NCBI RefSeq assembly: GCF_002245625.1
Contig: NZ_NOIG01000013.1
Span: forward strand, 186,001 to 250,000
Origin: Acidovorax kalamii
GTDB lineage: Bacteria > Pseudomonadota > Gammaproteobacteria > Burkholderiales > Burkholderiaceae_C
Length of the DNA: 64,000 nt
Direction of reading: 5' to 3'
The translations under genes were made by a program, and so were the position numbers. The number at the start of each line of letters is the position of its first letter. The first letter of the stretch is position 1. Positions 44,460 to 55,340 of the stretch are shown in pieces. Below the pieces are notes generated by a model. It was not told the DNA's origin, ran no database searches, and saw only the letters and a list, made by a program, of their open reading frames with translations.

Positions 44460-44717
44460 TCAGAGGGGTGCCTCAAGGCCGATGCCCGCGCGGCCCAGCA
44501 GCTGCTCCCAGATGCCCCGGCGCAGGCTGCCATCGGCACGCGACCAGAGGCGGATCTCGTCCAGCGTGCGAAAGCAGCCTTCGCAATGGCTGCGGTCGGG
44601 CGACATGCGGCACACGGAGATGCAGGGTGAGGGCACCGGCTCAGCACTTTCATGGTCAAAATGACCTTCTGCGCGCAACTGAATTGCCTTTGCAGCTAGC
44701 AAATCAATAGCATTCAT
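44460..44717 (-). CDS. DUF1289 family protein
   Basis: Protein of 85 residues with the DUF1289 core PCISVCRMSPDRSHCEGCFRT (about 31-51) whose four cysteines probably hold a metal or Fe-S cluster, then RTLDEI..W. Relatives usually begin close to the PCISVC motif; here about 30 extra residues come first, and the bases encoding the first part match the short AT-rich repeat of this window, so the start codon may lie in inserted repeat DNA. Overlaps the ybaK stop by ATGA. Function unknown. Confidence 0.8.
   Translation of the reverse strand: MNAIDLLAAKAIQLRAEGHFDHESAEPVPSPCISVCRMSPDRSHCEGCFRTLDEIRLWSRADGSLRRGIWEQLLGRAGIGLEAPL
44691..44714. repeat. AT-rich repeat copy at the start of the DUF1289 gene
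   Basis: TGCAGCTAGCAAATCAATAGCATT resembles the AGCTA...ATAGCA core of the copies at 861, 21528 and 31641. It codes for the N-terminal residues of the DUF1289 protein on the minus strand. Confidence 0.45.
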
Positions 44718-45223
44718 GCCGCAACCGGGGTTTGGACCACATCCACCACCGGGGCGCCCGTCAGGCGCTGCAGGTCGCTGGGGTGCAGCGCGAACACGCC
44801 ATGCGGGTGGCCTGCGGCCGCCCACACCACCTCAAAGCGCAGCAGGTCCTGGTCGATGAGCGTGACGGGCGGCGTGGCGTGCGCCACGGGCGAGACACCG
44901 CCGATGGAAAAGCCCGTGCGGCTTTTCACGAAGTCAGCATCGGCCCGGCCGATCTTGCCGCCCACATGGGCCTCGACCTTTTTCTCGTCCACGCGGCGGT
45001 CGCCCGAGGTGACCACCAGCACGGCCACATCGTCGCTCTTGCGGCGGAAGATGATGCTCTTGGCGATCTGCCCCACTGCGATGCCCAGTGCATCGGCCGC
45101 CTGCTGCGCGGTGCGCGCGGCGTCGTCCAGCATCTGCGGACGGTGGGGGTGGCCCAGGGATTCGAGCGCCGCAGCCACACGCTGCACGCCCTCGGGCAGG
45201 TTTTTCACTTCAGCTCCACACAT
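44714..45223 (-). CDS. YbaK/EbsC family Cys-tRNA(Pro)/aminoacyl-tRNA deacylase-like protein
   Basis: Protein of 169 residues with the YbaK/ProRS-INS editing fold. The IAKSIIFRRK segment with the catalytic-site Lys is near residue 54, then VTSGDRRVD and GFSIGGVSPVAH, all family motifs. These enzymes clear mischarged tRNA. It is the gene after HMG-CoA lyase on the same strand, with a 139-base gap, and overlaps the DUF1289 gene by four bases. The exact tRNA substrate cannot be read from sequence. Confidence 0.87.
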   Translation of the reverse strand: MCGAEVKNLPEGVQRVAAALESLGHPHRPQMLDDAARTAQQAADALGIAVGQIAKSIIFRRKSDDVAVLVVTSGDRRVDEKKVEAHVGGKIGRADADFVKSRTGFSIGGVSPVAHATPPVTLIDQDLLRFEVVWAAAGHPHGVFALHPSDLQRLTGAPVVDVVQTPVAA

Positions 45224-45362
45224 CGTTGCTCACTCCGGAATCAAAGTCGTTCCACCCATTTTCCACACCGCCAATAACCTCTGCGAACCCACGGCTCCCA
45301 GCAAGGGACGTGGCCTCGCCGAAAGACCGGGAGAAGACGCCGAACGCGCCTCCCGAGATGCC

Positions 45363-46277
45363 TCACCCCATTCGCTTGGTGAGCAGGGCGTTCGCTGCGC
45401 GCGAGTTGGGTTTGCGGCCCAGGAACTCGCTGATGTACGCGCCCGCGTCGATGAGCTTGTCGAGGTCGATGCCCGTCTCGATGCCCATGCCTTGCAGCAT
45501 GTACACCACGTCCTCCGTGGCCACATTGCCGGTGGCGCCCTTGGCATAGGGGCAGCCGCCCAGCCCGGCTACGGACGACTGGTAGTTCCACACACCCAGC
45601 TCCAGCGCTGCCAGCGTGTTGGACAGCGCCTGGCCGTAGGTGTCGTGGAAGTGGCCCGACACTTCGTCGATGCCAAAGTGCTGCAGCGTGGCCTCGATGG
45701 CGCGCTGCACCTTGCGCGGCGTGCCCACGCCAATGGTGTCGGCCACGTCCACGCGCTGCACGCCGATGCCCTTGAGCAGGCCTGCGAGGTAGGCCACGCG
45801 CTCGGGCGCGATCTCGCCCTCGTACGGGCAGCCCACGGTGCAGCTCATGGCACCCCGCACGCGGATGCCGACGGCCAGCGCCGCCTCCACCACGGGCGCA
45901 AAACGCTCGATGCTCTCGGCAATGCTGCAGTTGATGTTGCGCTGGCTGAAGGCCTCGCTGGCCGAGCCAAAGACGACGATCTCATGGGGCTTGTCCAGCA
46001 CGGCCGCTTCAAAGCCCTTGAGGTTGGGCGTGAGCACCGAATACGCCACGCCGCTCTGGCGCGCAATGCCCGCCATCACCTCATGGTTGTCGGCCATCTG
46101 CGGCACCCACTTCGGGCTCACGTAGCTGGTGACTTCGATCTCGCGCAGGCCAGCCTGCTGCAGGCGGTGCACCAGCTCGATCTTCACGGCCGCAGGCACA
46201 GGGGTCTTTTCGTTCTGCAGGCCGTCACGGGGGCCGACATCGATGAGGTTCACGCGGGAAGGAATGCTGCTGCTCAT
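45363..46277 (-). CDS. mvaB: Hydroxymethylglutaryl-CoA lyase
   Basis: Splits HMG-CoA into acetyl-CoA and acetoacetate, the last step of leucine degradation. The 304 residues form a TIM barrel with VGPRDGLQNEK at the N-terminus (catalytic Arg/Asp and metal site), HFHDTYGQAL near 225 and GLGGCPYAKGATGNVATED near 255, which holds the catalytic Cys. Part of the liu-type cluster; also called liuE. Confidence 0.96.
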   Translation of the reverse strand: MSSSIPSRVNLIDVGPRDGLQNEKTPVPAAVKIELVHRLQQAGLREIEVTSYVSPKWVPQMADNHEVMAGIARQSGVAYSVLTPNLKGFEAAVLDKPHEIVVFGSASEAFSQRNINCSIAESIERFAPVVEAALAVGIRVRGAMSCTVGCPYEGEIAPERVAYLAGLLKGIGVQRVDVADTIGVGTPRKVQRAIEATLQHFGIDEVSGHFHDTYGQALSNTLAALELGVWNYQSSVAGLGGCPYAKGATGNVATEDVVYMLQGMGIETGIDLDKLIDAGAYISEFLGRKPNSRAANALLTKRMG

Positions 46278-46323
46278 GGGGGTGTGCTTTCATCAAACAA
46301 AAAGGAAGGCGGCCAGCGCCCCG

Positions 46324-46815
46324 TCAATCCGGGGTGGCGTGGGCCGCGATGGCGCCGGACCTGGGCCGCAAGCGCAGCAGCAGCCAGCCCACGAGCACGC
46401 CGATGCCGCTGAACAGCAGCAGCACGCCGCCGCCCAGCACCTTGACCGTGGTGGAACTGCCGATCTCGGCCCGCGAGGGATCCTGGGCGTCGTAGCGCAC
46501 GGTGACGGTCTCGCCGATCTTGTGCATCGCGTGGCCTTGGCGAGCCACGCCGTCGGTAAAGCGCAGGGTGCGCCCGTCGCCTGTGGCGAACTCGACAATG
46601 CTTTGCCGGGCCAGGCTGCGGCGCCCCTGTGAGCCGAGGGTCACTTCCTGGTGCGCCACCACGCGGCCCGTGGCCGTGTGCGAGCCACCCAGCATGCCCA
46701 GGCCCGAGGCCAGCATCCACGCCGCGCCCAGCGCCGTGAGCGCGCTGGGGACCAGAAGAATCCAGCCCAGAAGGCCAAAGAAACGCCGGACGTTAGAGGT
46801 GCTGGAGGTGGTCAT
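46324..46815 (-). CDS. DUF3592 domain membrane protein
   Basis: Protein of 163 residues with a transmembrane segment at each end (about 13-40 and 122-147). The beta-rich middle has ATGRVVAHQEV and the GETVTVRYDAQDPSRAEI block that defines DUF3592. The ATG at 46815 excludes 16 upstream open codons. It lies between ghrA and mvaB in the leucine cluster, but nothing ties it to that pathway. Function unknown. Confidence 0.82.
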   Translation of the reverse strand: MTTSSTSNVRRFFGLLGWILLVPSALTALGAAWMLASGLGMLGGSHTATGRVVAHQEVTLGSQGRRSLARQSIVEFATGDGRTLRFTDGVARQGHAMHKIGETVTVRYDAQDPSRAEIGSSTTVKVLGGGVLLLFSGIGVLVGWLLLRLRPRSGAIAAHATPD

Positions 46816-46863
46816 AAGCCTGCGATTGTCCGTGCTGCGTGTGGGGCCCGCGCCTTCATTCAT

Positions 46864-47784
46864 TCAGTAGCCGCGCCCGGCGTCCACCACGCCCGCCACG
46901 GTGTCACCTCGCTGCAGCGCGGCGATCTTGCGCGCAATCTGGGCAATGCTCTCGTCGCGCAGCGTGCGCGCCGAGGTGTGGGGGGTGAGGGTGATGCACG
47001 GCTGGCTCCAGAACGCATGGCCTGCAGGCAGCGGCTCGGTGCGGAACACGTCGAGCGTGGCGCCCGCCACCTGGCCGCTGGCGATGGCCGCCAGCAGGTC
47101 GTCGTCCACCAGGTGCGCGCCGCGCGCCACGTTAATCACGTAGGCGCCGGGCAGCAGGCGGGCCAGCGTGTCCTTGTTGATCACGTCGGCCGTCTCGGGC
47201 GTGAGCGGCAGCAGGTTGACCAGCACCCGGCTCGCGGCCAGGAAGTCGTTGAACTGCTCTGTGCCGCTGAAGGCCCGCACGCCCTCGATGGCCTTGGGGC
47301 TGCGGCTCCAGCCGTTGATGGGGAAGTCGAACTGCGCCAGCGCCTTCGCCACGCGCTCGCCCAGCACGCCGAGGCCCATCACGCCGATGGGGAAGTCGCT
47401 GCGCAGGCGCGGCTTGCGGTAGCCCCAGCGTCCCGCTGCCATGTCAGCCTCGTAGGCATCGAACTCGCGGAAGTGGCGGATGACAGCGTGGCACACATAC
47501 TCGGCCATCTGCACGGCCATGCCCGCATCATCGAGCCGCACCACCAGCGCGTGCGGCGGCAGGCGCAGTTTGAGCAGCGCATCCACGCCCGCACCGATGT
47601 TGAACAGGGCCTTGAGCCCCGGCTGCTCGTCCATGAACTGCTGGGGCGGTGCCCAGACCACGGCGCAATCGGCCTGCGGTGCGCCGGGTTGCCACACGGA
47701 AATATCAGCGCCGGGCAGCGCGGCGGCCAGGCCCTGCAGCCAGGGTTCGGCCTTGGTGTCGGTACAGCAAAAGGTGATTTTCAT
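46864..47784 (-). CDS. ghrA: Glyoxylate/hydroxypyruvate reductase A
   Basis: NAD(P)H-dependent reductase of 2-oxoacids, D-isomer-specific 2-hydroxyacid dehydrogenase family, 306 residues. Short GhrA-type N-terminus (MKITFCCTD), the nucleotide-binding GVMGLGVLGERVAKAL near residue 135 and INVARGAHLVDDDLL near 220, and the catalytic His in LTPHTSARTL near 277. It lies 38 bases after the biotin carboxylase subunit gene in the leucine cluster; its link to leucine is unclear. Confidence 0.9.
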   Translation of the reverse strand: MKITFCCTDTKAEPWLQGLAAALPGADISVWQPGAPQADCAVVWAPPQQFMDEQPGLKALFNIGAGVDALLKLRLPPHALVVRLDDAGMAVQMAEYVCHAVIRHFREFDAYEADMAAGRWGYRKPRLRSDFPIGVMGLGVLGERVAKALAQFDFPINGWSRSPKAIEGVRAFSGTEQFNDFLAASRVLVNLLPLTPETADVINKDTLARLLPGAYVINVARGAHLVDDDLLAAIASGQVAGATLDVFRTEPLPAGHAFWSQPCITLTPHTSARTLRDESIAQIARKIAALQRGDTVAGVVDAGRGY

Positions 47785-47821
47785 GGCTGCCGAGCGTACC
47801 GCGCCCTGCCGCTGCGTGCTG

Positions 47822-49840
47822 TCACGCAGCGGAAAGCTTGAGCAGTTCAGCCCCCTCCGTCACCTGGTCGCCAGGCGCGTAGAGCAGTTCCTGCACCACA
47901 CCATCCGCAGGTGCGGCAATGGTGTGTTCCATCTTCATGGCTTCCATCACCGCCAGGGGCTGGCCCTTGGCCACCGTGTCGCCCGCCTTCACGGCAAACG
48001 ACACCACCTTGCCGGGCATGGGGGCCGTGAGGCGCCCGCCCTCGGCCGCCACCTCGCCCGCATGGGCGAGCAGGTCGATGGCGGTGATCTGCGTAGCGCC
48101 CTGCGGGGTAAAGACATGGTCCACCTCGCCCTGGGCATACACGGCAGCGCGGGTGCGCTGGCCTGCAAACTGCAGCTCGATGCCATCGGCCTGCGCGGCA
48201 AACACCAGCGGCCCGGCCACGGCGGTTTCGCCCTCGCCCACGGCCAGATGCAGGCTGCCACCGCGCTCGTACGTGAGCCAGGCCTTGGCATGCTCGCCGC
48301 CAAACTCGAACTCAAAGCGGCGCTGCACCACACCATGGGTGTGGAAGCCGTCGCGGCGGCTGAACGGGTCCACGCCTTCACTGGCACGCTCCTTCAGCAG
48401 CGTTTGCGCCACCGCAGCGGCGGCGGCCAGCGGCAGGCCCACGGGTTCCTGGTGGAACAGCACGGCCTGCTCGCGCGGGATCAGCGCGGTGTCGAGCTTG
48501 GCTTGCGCAAACGCGTCCGTCTTCGCCACGCGGCGCAGGAACTGGACGTTGGTCGCCAGGCCCACGATATGGGTCTGCGCCAGCGCGTCATCGAGCCGCG
48601 CCAGCGCCTGCGCGCGCGTGTCGCCGTGCACGATGAGCTTGGCCACCATGGAGTCGTAGAAAGGGCTGATCGCGTCGCCTTGGCGCACGCCAGAATCGAC
48701 ACGCACCGCGCCGCGTTCAAACGTCACGCACTCGGGCAGCGCATACACATTGAGCGCGCCAGTGGCGGGCAGGAAGTTGTTGTCAGGGTTCTCTGCGCAG
48801 ATGCGCGCCTCGATGGCGTGGCCGGTGATGCGCAGGTCTTGCTGATTCAGCGGCAGCGGCTCGCCCGAGGCCACGCGCAGCTGCCACTCCACCAGGTCCA
48901 GGCCGGTGATGGCCTCGGTCACGGGGTGCTCCACCTGCAGGCGGGTGTTCATCTCCATGAAGTAGAACTTCATCTGGTCGGGCCGCTCGTAGCCGCCCGG
49001 CTGCTCCACGATGAATTCCACCGTGCCCGCGCCCACGTAGTTCACGGCCTTGGCGGCGGCCACGGCGGCCTCGCCCATCTGCGCGCGCAGCGCAGGCGTC
49101 ATGCCCGGGGCGGGGGCTTCTTCCAGCACCTTCTGGTGGCGGCGCTGCACCGAGCAGTCGCGCTCGAACAGGTACACGCAGTTGCCGTGCGTGTCGCCAA
49201 ACACCTGGATCTCGATGTGGCGGGGGCGCTGTACGTATTTTTCGACCAGCACCGCATCGTCGCCAAAGCTGTTGATGGCCTCGCGCTTGCACGATTCGAG
49301 CGCGGCGGCAAAGTCCTCACTCTTGTCCACCGCGCGCATGCCCTTGCCCCCGCCACCCGCGCTGGCCTTGATGAGCACGGGGTAGCCGATGCGGTCGGCC
49401 TCGCGCTGCAACAGGGCCGGGTCCTGGTCGGCGCCGTGGTAGCCGGGCACCAGGGGCACCCCGGCCTTCTCCATGAGCTGCTTGGACTCGGCCTTGAGCC
49501 CCATGTCCTTGATGGCCGAAGCGGGTGGGCCAATGAACACCAAGCCCGCCGCCGCGCAAGCCTGTGCGAAGTCTTCGTTCTCGCTCAGGAAGCCGTAGCC
49601 GGGGTGGATGGCCTGCGCGCCTGTGGATTTGGCTGCCTCGATGATGCGCTCCCAGCGCAGGTAGCTGTCCTTGGGCGCGCTGCCGCCGATGTGCACGGCC
49701 TCGTCGCACACGGCCACATGTTTGGCGTTGGCGTCGGCGTCGGAATACACGGCGACGGTCTTCACGCCCAGGCGCTTGGCAGTCGCTGCGACACGGCAAG
49801 CGATCTCGCCACGGTTTGCAATGAGGATCTTGTTGAACAT
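47822..49840 (-). CDS. mccA: Methylcrotonyl-CoA carboxylase biotin-containing alpha subunit
   Basis: Biotin carboxylase plus biotin carrier, 672 residues. The carboxylase part (about 1-450) has IANRGEIACRV, the ATP-grasp glycine loop SAGGGGKGMR and EMNTRLQVEHPVTE. A middle linker follows, and the C-terminal BCCP domain (about 600-672) carries the biotinylated Lys in EAMKMEH. It carboxylates biotin for 3-methylcrotonyl-CoA carboxylation with the beta subunit at 51879. The ATG at 49840 is set by MFNKILIANRGE. Neighbours favour the methylcrotonyl (liuD) role over acetyl- or propionyl-CoA. Confidence 0.93.
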   Translation of the reverse strand: MFNKILIANRGEIACRVAATAKRLGVKTVAVYSDADANAKHVAVCDEAVHIGGSAPKDSYLRWERIIEAAKSTGAQAIHPGYGFLSENEDFAQACAAAGLVFIGPPASAIKDMGLKAESKQLMEKAGVPLVPGYHGADQDPALLQREADRIGYPVLIKASAGGGGKGMRAVDKSEDFAAALESCKREAINSFGDDAVLVEKYVQRPRHIEIQVFGDTHGNCVYLFERDCSVQRRHQKVLEEAPAPGMTPALRAQMGEAAVAAAKAVNYVGAGTVEFIVEQPGGYERPDQMKFYFMEMNTRLQVEHPVTEAITGLDLVEWQLRVASGEPLPLNQQDLRITGHAIEARICAENPDNNFLPATGALNVYALPECVTFERGAVRVDSGVRQGDAISPFYDSMVAKLIVHGDTRAQALARLDDALAQTHIVGLATNVQFLRRVAKTDAFAQAKLDTALIPREQAVLFHQEPVGLPLAAAAAVAQTLLKERASEGVDPFSRRDGFHTHGVVQRRFEFEFGGEHAKAWLTYERGGSLHLAVGEGETAVAGPLVFAAQADGIELQFAGQRTRAAVYAQGEVDHVFTPQGATQITAIDLLAHAGEVAAEGGRLTAPMPGKVVSFAVKAGDTVAKGQPLAVMEAMKMEHTIAAPADGVVQELLYAPGDQVTEGAELLKLSAA

Positions 49841-49842
49841 GT

Positions 49843-50562
49843 TTAAGCCACCTTGGCAGAACCAGAAAAGAAAGAAGACAGGCGCCGCACCACGGCGCGC
49901 AGAAACTTGAACAGCACCACCAGCAGCAGCACCGACACGGCCACCATCACCACCAGCGCGATGCCGAAGGCCACTGGGTGCTGCGTGGCCAGCCACACCA
50001 CGGCCACCACCAGGCCATCCTCAAAGAACGACAGGCCCCAGTTGGAAAACGGCTCGGGCGAGGTGTTGACCGCCGCGCGCGTGGTCATCTTGGTGGCCAG
50101 CGCGGTGGCCGACAGCGATCCACCCAGCAGCCCCGCCAGCACGGCCATGGTGGCGTTGTCGGCACCGAAAACACCAAAGGCCAGGGCCGCGCCTGCAGGC
50201 ACGCGGATGAAGGCGTTCACGGCGTCCCAGGCGCTGTCCACCCACGGCACCTTGTCGGCAAAAAACTCCACCAGCAGCATGAAGCCGCTGACCAGCAGCA
50301 CCAGTGGGTGCTGCAACACGGCCAGGCCCGGGGGCAAAGGCATCCAGCCCAACACGCCCATCATCCCTACCAGGAACACCACGGCATACAAACGAAAGCC
50401 GCTGGCCCAGCCCAGCGCGGCGGCCAAAGCCAGCAGGCTGGGCATGTCGAGCTTCGCAGTGGCTGTGGCCGCCGCATCGCCTACAGCACGCGCGGTGCCA
50501 CCATCCACATGCAGCCCCAGCGTGTGGAGCCACTGCACGATGTTGAACCAGAGGGTGTCCAT
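49843..50562 (-). CDS. DUF4126 family membrane protein
   Basis: Protein of 239 residues with about six hydrophobic segments. The DUF4126 region runs from ALGWASGFRLYAVVFLVG (about 50) to NWGLSFFEDGLVVAVVWLA (about 190), and the ADKVPWVDSAWDAV segment near 105 is typical. Function unknown. Its stop lies two bases before the mccA start (TAAACATG), so the two are tightly coupled in the leucine cluster. Confidence 0.85.
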   Translation of the reverse strand: MDTLWFNIVQWLHTLGLHVDGGTARAVGDAAATATAKLDMPSLLALAAALGWASGFRLYAVVFLVGMMGVLGWMPLPPGLAVLQHPLVLLVSGFMLLVEFFADKVPWVDSAWDAVNAFIRVPAGAALAFGVFGADNATMAVLAGLLGGSLSATALATKMTTRAAVNTSPEPFSNWGLSFFEDGLVVAVVWLATQHPVAFGIALVVMVAVSVLLLVVLFKFLRAVVRRLSSFFSGSAKVA

Positions 50563-50578
50563 GGTCTGCGGTTACCGG

Positions 50579-51364
50579 TCAGCCCAACCAGTTGGGCTTG
50601 CGCTTGTTCAGGAACGACTGCACGCCTTCCTTGCCCTCGTCGCTGGCGCGGATGTCGGCAATGCCCTGCACGGTGGCGGCGATCAGACCGGCGTTGATTT
50701 CGCGCTCGGCGACTTGAAGCACCAGCTTCTTGCAGGCGCGCACGGCGTTGGGGCTGGCGCTGGTGAGCGCCTTGAGCAGTTCGTCCACCTTGGCATCGAG
50801 CTGCTCGGCCGCCACCACGGTGTGCACAAAACCGATGCGCAGCGCCTCAGCCGCGTCAAAGCGCTCGGCCGTGAGGAAGTAGCGGTGCGCGGCCCGCGCG
50901 CCCATGGCACGGATCACATAGGGGCTGATGGTGGCGGGGATGAGCCCCAGCTTCACCTCGCTGAGGCAAAAACCCGCCGTGTCCACCGCCACCGCCATGT
51001 CGCACGCGGCGACCAGGCCCATGCCGCCTGCGTACACATCGCCCTGCACGCGCGCCACCGTGGGCTTGGGGCACTCGTAGATGACGCGCAGCATCTCGGC
51101 CAGCTTGCCCGCGTCGGCGATGTTCTCGTCACGCGTGTAGTCGGCCATGCGGCGCATCCAGTTGAGGTTGGCGCCCGCGCAGAACGCAGGCCCCTCGGCG
51201 GCCAGCACCACGGCGCGCACATCGGCGCGGCTGCCCACGTCGGTGAAGGCGGCGGTGATTTCGGCGATGACTTCGTCGCTGAAGGCGTTGCGCACCTCGG
51301 GCTGGGTGAGCGTGATGCGCGCCACGGCGCCGGTCTGGGTGATGGAAAGGTTCTGGCTGCTCAT
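50579..51364 (-). CDS. liuC: Enoyl-CoA hydratase, probable methylglutaconyl-CoA hydratase
   Basis: Crotonase-fold enzyme of 261 residues. The oxyanion-hole segments GPAFCAGANLNWM (about 62-74) and GDVYAGGMGLVAACDMAV (about 105-122) are intact. By context it hydrates 3-methylglutaconyl-CoA to HMG-CoA, between the carboxylase and the lyase. Its ATG overlaps the stop of the DinB-type gene (ATGA). Confidence 0.9.
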   Translation of the reverse strand: MSSQNLSITQTGAVARITLTQPEVRNAFSDEVIAEITAAFTDVGSRADVRAVVLAAEGPAFCAGANLNWMRRMADYTRDENIADAGKLAEMLRVIYECPKPTVARVQGDVYAGGMGLVAACDMAVAVDTAGFCLSEVKLGLIPATISPYVIRAMGARAAHRYFLTAERFDAAEALRIGFVHTVVAAEQLDAKVDELLKALTSASPNAVRACKKLVLQVAEREINAGLIAATVQGIADIRASDEGKEGVQSFLNKRKPNWLG

Positions 51365-51861
51365 GGCTGGGACGGGTTTTGCAGGAAGTAGACAAGGTCC
51401 AGCTCGGGGCTGGGGTGGCCCAGGGTGGTCAAGGCCGCCGTGATCTGGCCCCGGTGGTGTATGCCGTGGTTGAACACATGGGCCAGCGTGGCCGCGAACG
51501 GGAGCGATGCGGCCGTGCCACGCATGGTGGTGTAGTCGAGCGTGCCGCTCCAGCGGTCGGGCTTGAACGAAGCGATCAGCGGAGCCCAGCGGGCAGCGCC
51601 CTCGCGCAAGCGGGCATCCAGCTGCACGCGGTCAGGCTCCACCTCGGCATCCAGTGCCACCGTAGGCGAACGGGCTTCGGCAAACCGCACAAACCACAGC
51701 AGATGCTCGCCCACCAGCAGGTGGTTGAGCGTGCCGTGGATGCTGTGGAAGAACAGGCCCACATCGCGCCGGTAGTCCTCTTCCGGCAGCGCCCGCACGG
51801 CATCCAGCAGGCGCGCCGTGGCCCACACGTTGTAGCGTGCGAGCAGGGTGAAGTGGGCCAT
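51361..51861 (-). CDS. DinB/DUF664 family protein
   Basis: Four-helix-bundle protein of 166 residues of the DinB superfamily. The metal-binding His are in SIHGTLNHLLVGEH (about 40-53) and HVFNHGIHHRGQI (about 128-140). MAHFTLLARYNVWAT is the usual N-terminus. Such proteins bind zinc or nickel and may be thiol transferases; the reaction is unknown. Placed between mccB and liuC and overlapping liuC by four bases. Confidence 0.88.
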   Translation of the reverse strand: MAHFTLLARYNVWATARLLDAVRALPEEDYRRDVGLFFHSIHGTLNHLLVGEHLLWFVRFAEARSPTVALDAEVEPDRVQLDARLREGAARWAPLIASFKPDRWSGTLDYTTMRGTAASLPFAATLAHVFNHGIHHRGQITAALTTLGHPSPELDLVYFLQNPSQP

Positions 51862-51878
51862 GGCGTCCACCAACCACC

Positions 51879-53486
51879 TCACATGCGGAAGATGCCGAAC
51901 TTGGTGTCTTCGATCGGCGCATTGCGCGTGGCCGACAGGCCCAGCGCCAGCACGCGGCGCGTGTCGGCGGGGTCGATCACGCCGTCGTCCCACAGGCGGG
52001 CGGTGGCGTAGTAGGGGTGGCCCTGCTCTTCGTACTGGCGGCGGATGGGGGCCTTGAAGGCTTCTTCTTCCTCCATGGTCCACTGGCCACCCTTGGCTTC
52101 GATGCCGTCGCGCTTGACGGTGGCCAGCACGCTGGCGGCCTGCTCGCCGCCCATCACGCTGATGCGCGCGTTGGGCCACATCCAGAGGAAGCGGGGGCTG
52201 TACGCGCGGCCGCACATGCCGTAATTGCCCGCGCCAAAGCTGCCGCCGATGATGATGGTGAACTTCGGAACACTCGCCGTGGCCACGGCCGTGACCAGCT
52301 TGGCGCCGTGGCGGGCGATGCCCTCGTTTTCGTACTTGCGGCCCACCATGAAGCCGGTGATGTTCTGCAGGAACACCAGCGGAATCTTGCGCTGGCAGCA
52401 CAGTTCGATGAAGTGCGCCCCTTTTTGTGCGCTCTCGCTGAACAGGATGCCGTTGTTGGCGATGATGCCCACGGGCATGCCCTCGATGCGCGCAAAGCCG
52501 CACACCAGGGTGCTACCGAAGCGGGCCTTGAACTCGTCGAACTCGCTGCCGTCCACCACACGCGCAATGATCTCGCGCACATCAAAGGGCTTGCGCGTGT
52601 CCACGGGGATCACGCCATACAGCTCTTCTGCTGCAAATTTAGGAGCTATAGGGGCTTGATCAGCGGGCGCAGGGGCCTTGTTTTTATTCAGATTGCGCAC
52701 CGCCGTGCGCGCCAGCTGCAGCGCATGCAGGTCGTTTTGCGCCAGGTGGTCGGCCACACCCGACAGGCGCGTGTGCACGTCGCCACCGCCGAGGTCTTCG
52801 GCGCTTACCACCTCGCCCGTGGCGGCCTTCACCAGCGGCGGGCCACCCAGGAAGATGGTGCCCTGGTTCTTGACGATGATGGATTCATCGCTCATGGCAG
52901 GCACATAGGCGCCGCCTGCCGTGCAGCTGCCCATGACCACCGCGATCTGCGCAATGCCCTGGGCGCTCATGTTGGCCTGGTTGTAGAAGATGCGGCCGAA
53001 GTGGTCGCGGTCAGGGAACACGTCGTCCTGGTTGGGCAGGTTGGCGCCGCCGGAGTCCACCAGGTAGATGCAGGGCAGGCGGTTCTGCGCGGCCACCTCT
53101 TGGGCGCGCAGGTGCTTCTTCACCGTCATGGGGTAGTAGGTGCCGCCTTTCACCGTGGCGTCGTTGCACACGATCATGCAGTCCACCCCGCTCACGCGGC
53201 CGATGCCTGCGATCAGGCCCGCGCCCGGCGCGTCGTTGTTGTACATGTTCAGCGCCGCCAGCGGGGCCAGCTCCAGGAAGGGCGTGCCGGGGTCCAACAG
53301 GTTGGCCACGCGCTCGCGCGGCAGCAGCTTGCCGCGTGCGGTGTGTTTGGCGCGGGCTGCCTCGCCGCCGCCCTGGGCGATCTTGTCCTGCTGGGCGCGC
53401 AGATCCTGCACCAGCGCGCGCATGGCGGTGGCGTTGGTCTGGAAGTCCGCCGAGCGGGCGTTGAGTTGGGTGTCGAGAATGGTCAT
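51879..53486 (-). CDS. mccB: Methylcrotonyl-CoA carboxylase beta (carboxyltransferase) subunit
   Basis: Carboxyltransferase of 535 residues that moves CO2 from biotin to 3-methylcrotonyl-CoA. The N-lobe has [21 protein letters not shown] and the [19 protein letters not shown] region, and the C-lobe has [11 protein letters not shown] and [17 protein letters not shown] short Ala/Pro-rich loop before ELYGVIP (about residue 275-290) is encoded by AT-rich DNA matching the dispersed repeat of this window. Second gene of the liu-type operon. Confidence 0.94.
   Translation of the reverse strand: MTILDTQLNARSADFQTNATAMRALVQDLRAQQDKIAQGGGEAARAKHTARGKLLPRERVANLLDPGTPFLELAPLAALNMYNNDAPGAGLIAGIGRVSGVDCMIVCNDATVKGGTYYPMTVKKHLRAQEVAAQNRLPCIYLVDSGGANLPNQDDVFPDRDHFGRIFYNQANMSAQGIAQIAVVMGSCTAGGAYVPAMSDESIIVKNQGTIFLGGPPLVKAATGEVVSAEDLGGGDVHTRLSGVADHLAQNDLHALQLARTAVRNLNKNKAPAPADQAPIAPKFAAEELYGVIPVDTRKPFDVREIIARVVDGSEFDEFKARFGSTLVCGFARIEGMPVGIIANNGILFSESAQKGAHFIELCCQRKIPLVFLQNITGFMVGRKYENEGIARHGAKLVTAVATASVPKFTIIIGGSFGAGNYGMCGRAYSPRFLWMWPNARISVMGGEQAASVLATVKRDGIEAKGGQWTMEEEEAFKAPIRRQYEEQGHPYYATARLWDDGVIDPADTRRVLALGLSATRNAPIEDTKFGIFRM
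52628..52663. repeat. Dispersed repeat copy inside mccB
   Basis: Read on the minus strand: TGATCAAGC, CTATAGCTCCTAAATTTGCAGCAG. This follows the CATCAAGCGC, AGCT, TTT and TAGC order of the copies at 9799 and 35775. It codes for a variable loop of MccB (around residues 275-286). Confidence 0.5.
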
Positions 53487-53501
53487 ACGGTCTTTGCTCT
53501 C

Positions 53502-55238
<1,737 letters not shown>

Positions 55239-55340
55239 GGGGGTTGTCTCCTCGGCTCTGTCATCCGGCCCTGCGCCGCAAGAAGATGCGGGCGGGCGAT
55301 CCGTAAGCATAGAAGCCTGAACCCCTTGCGGGTGGACACA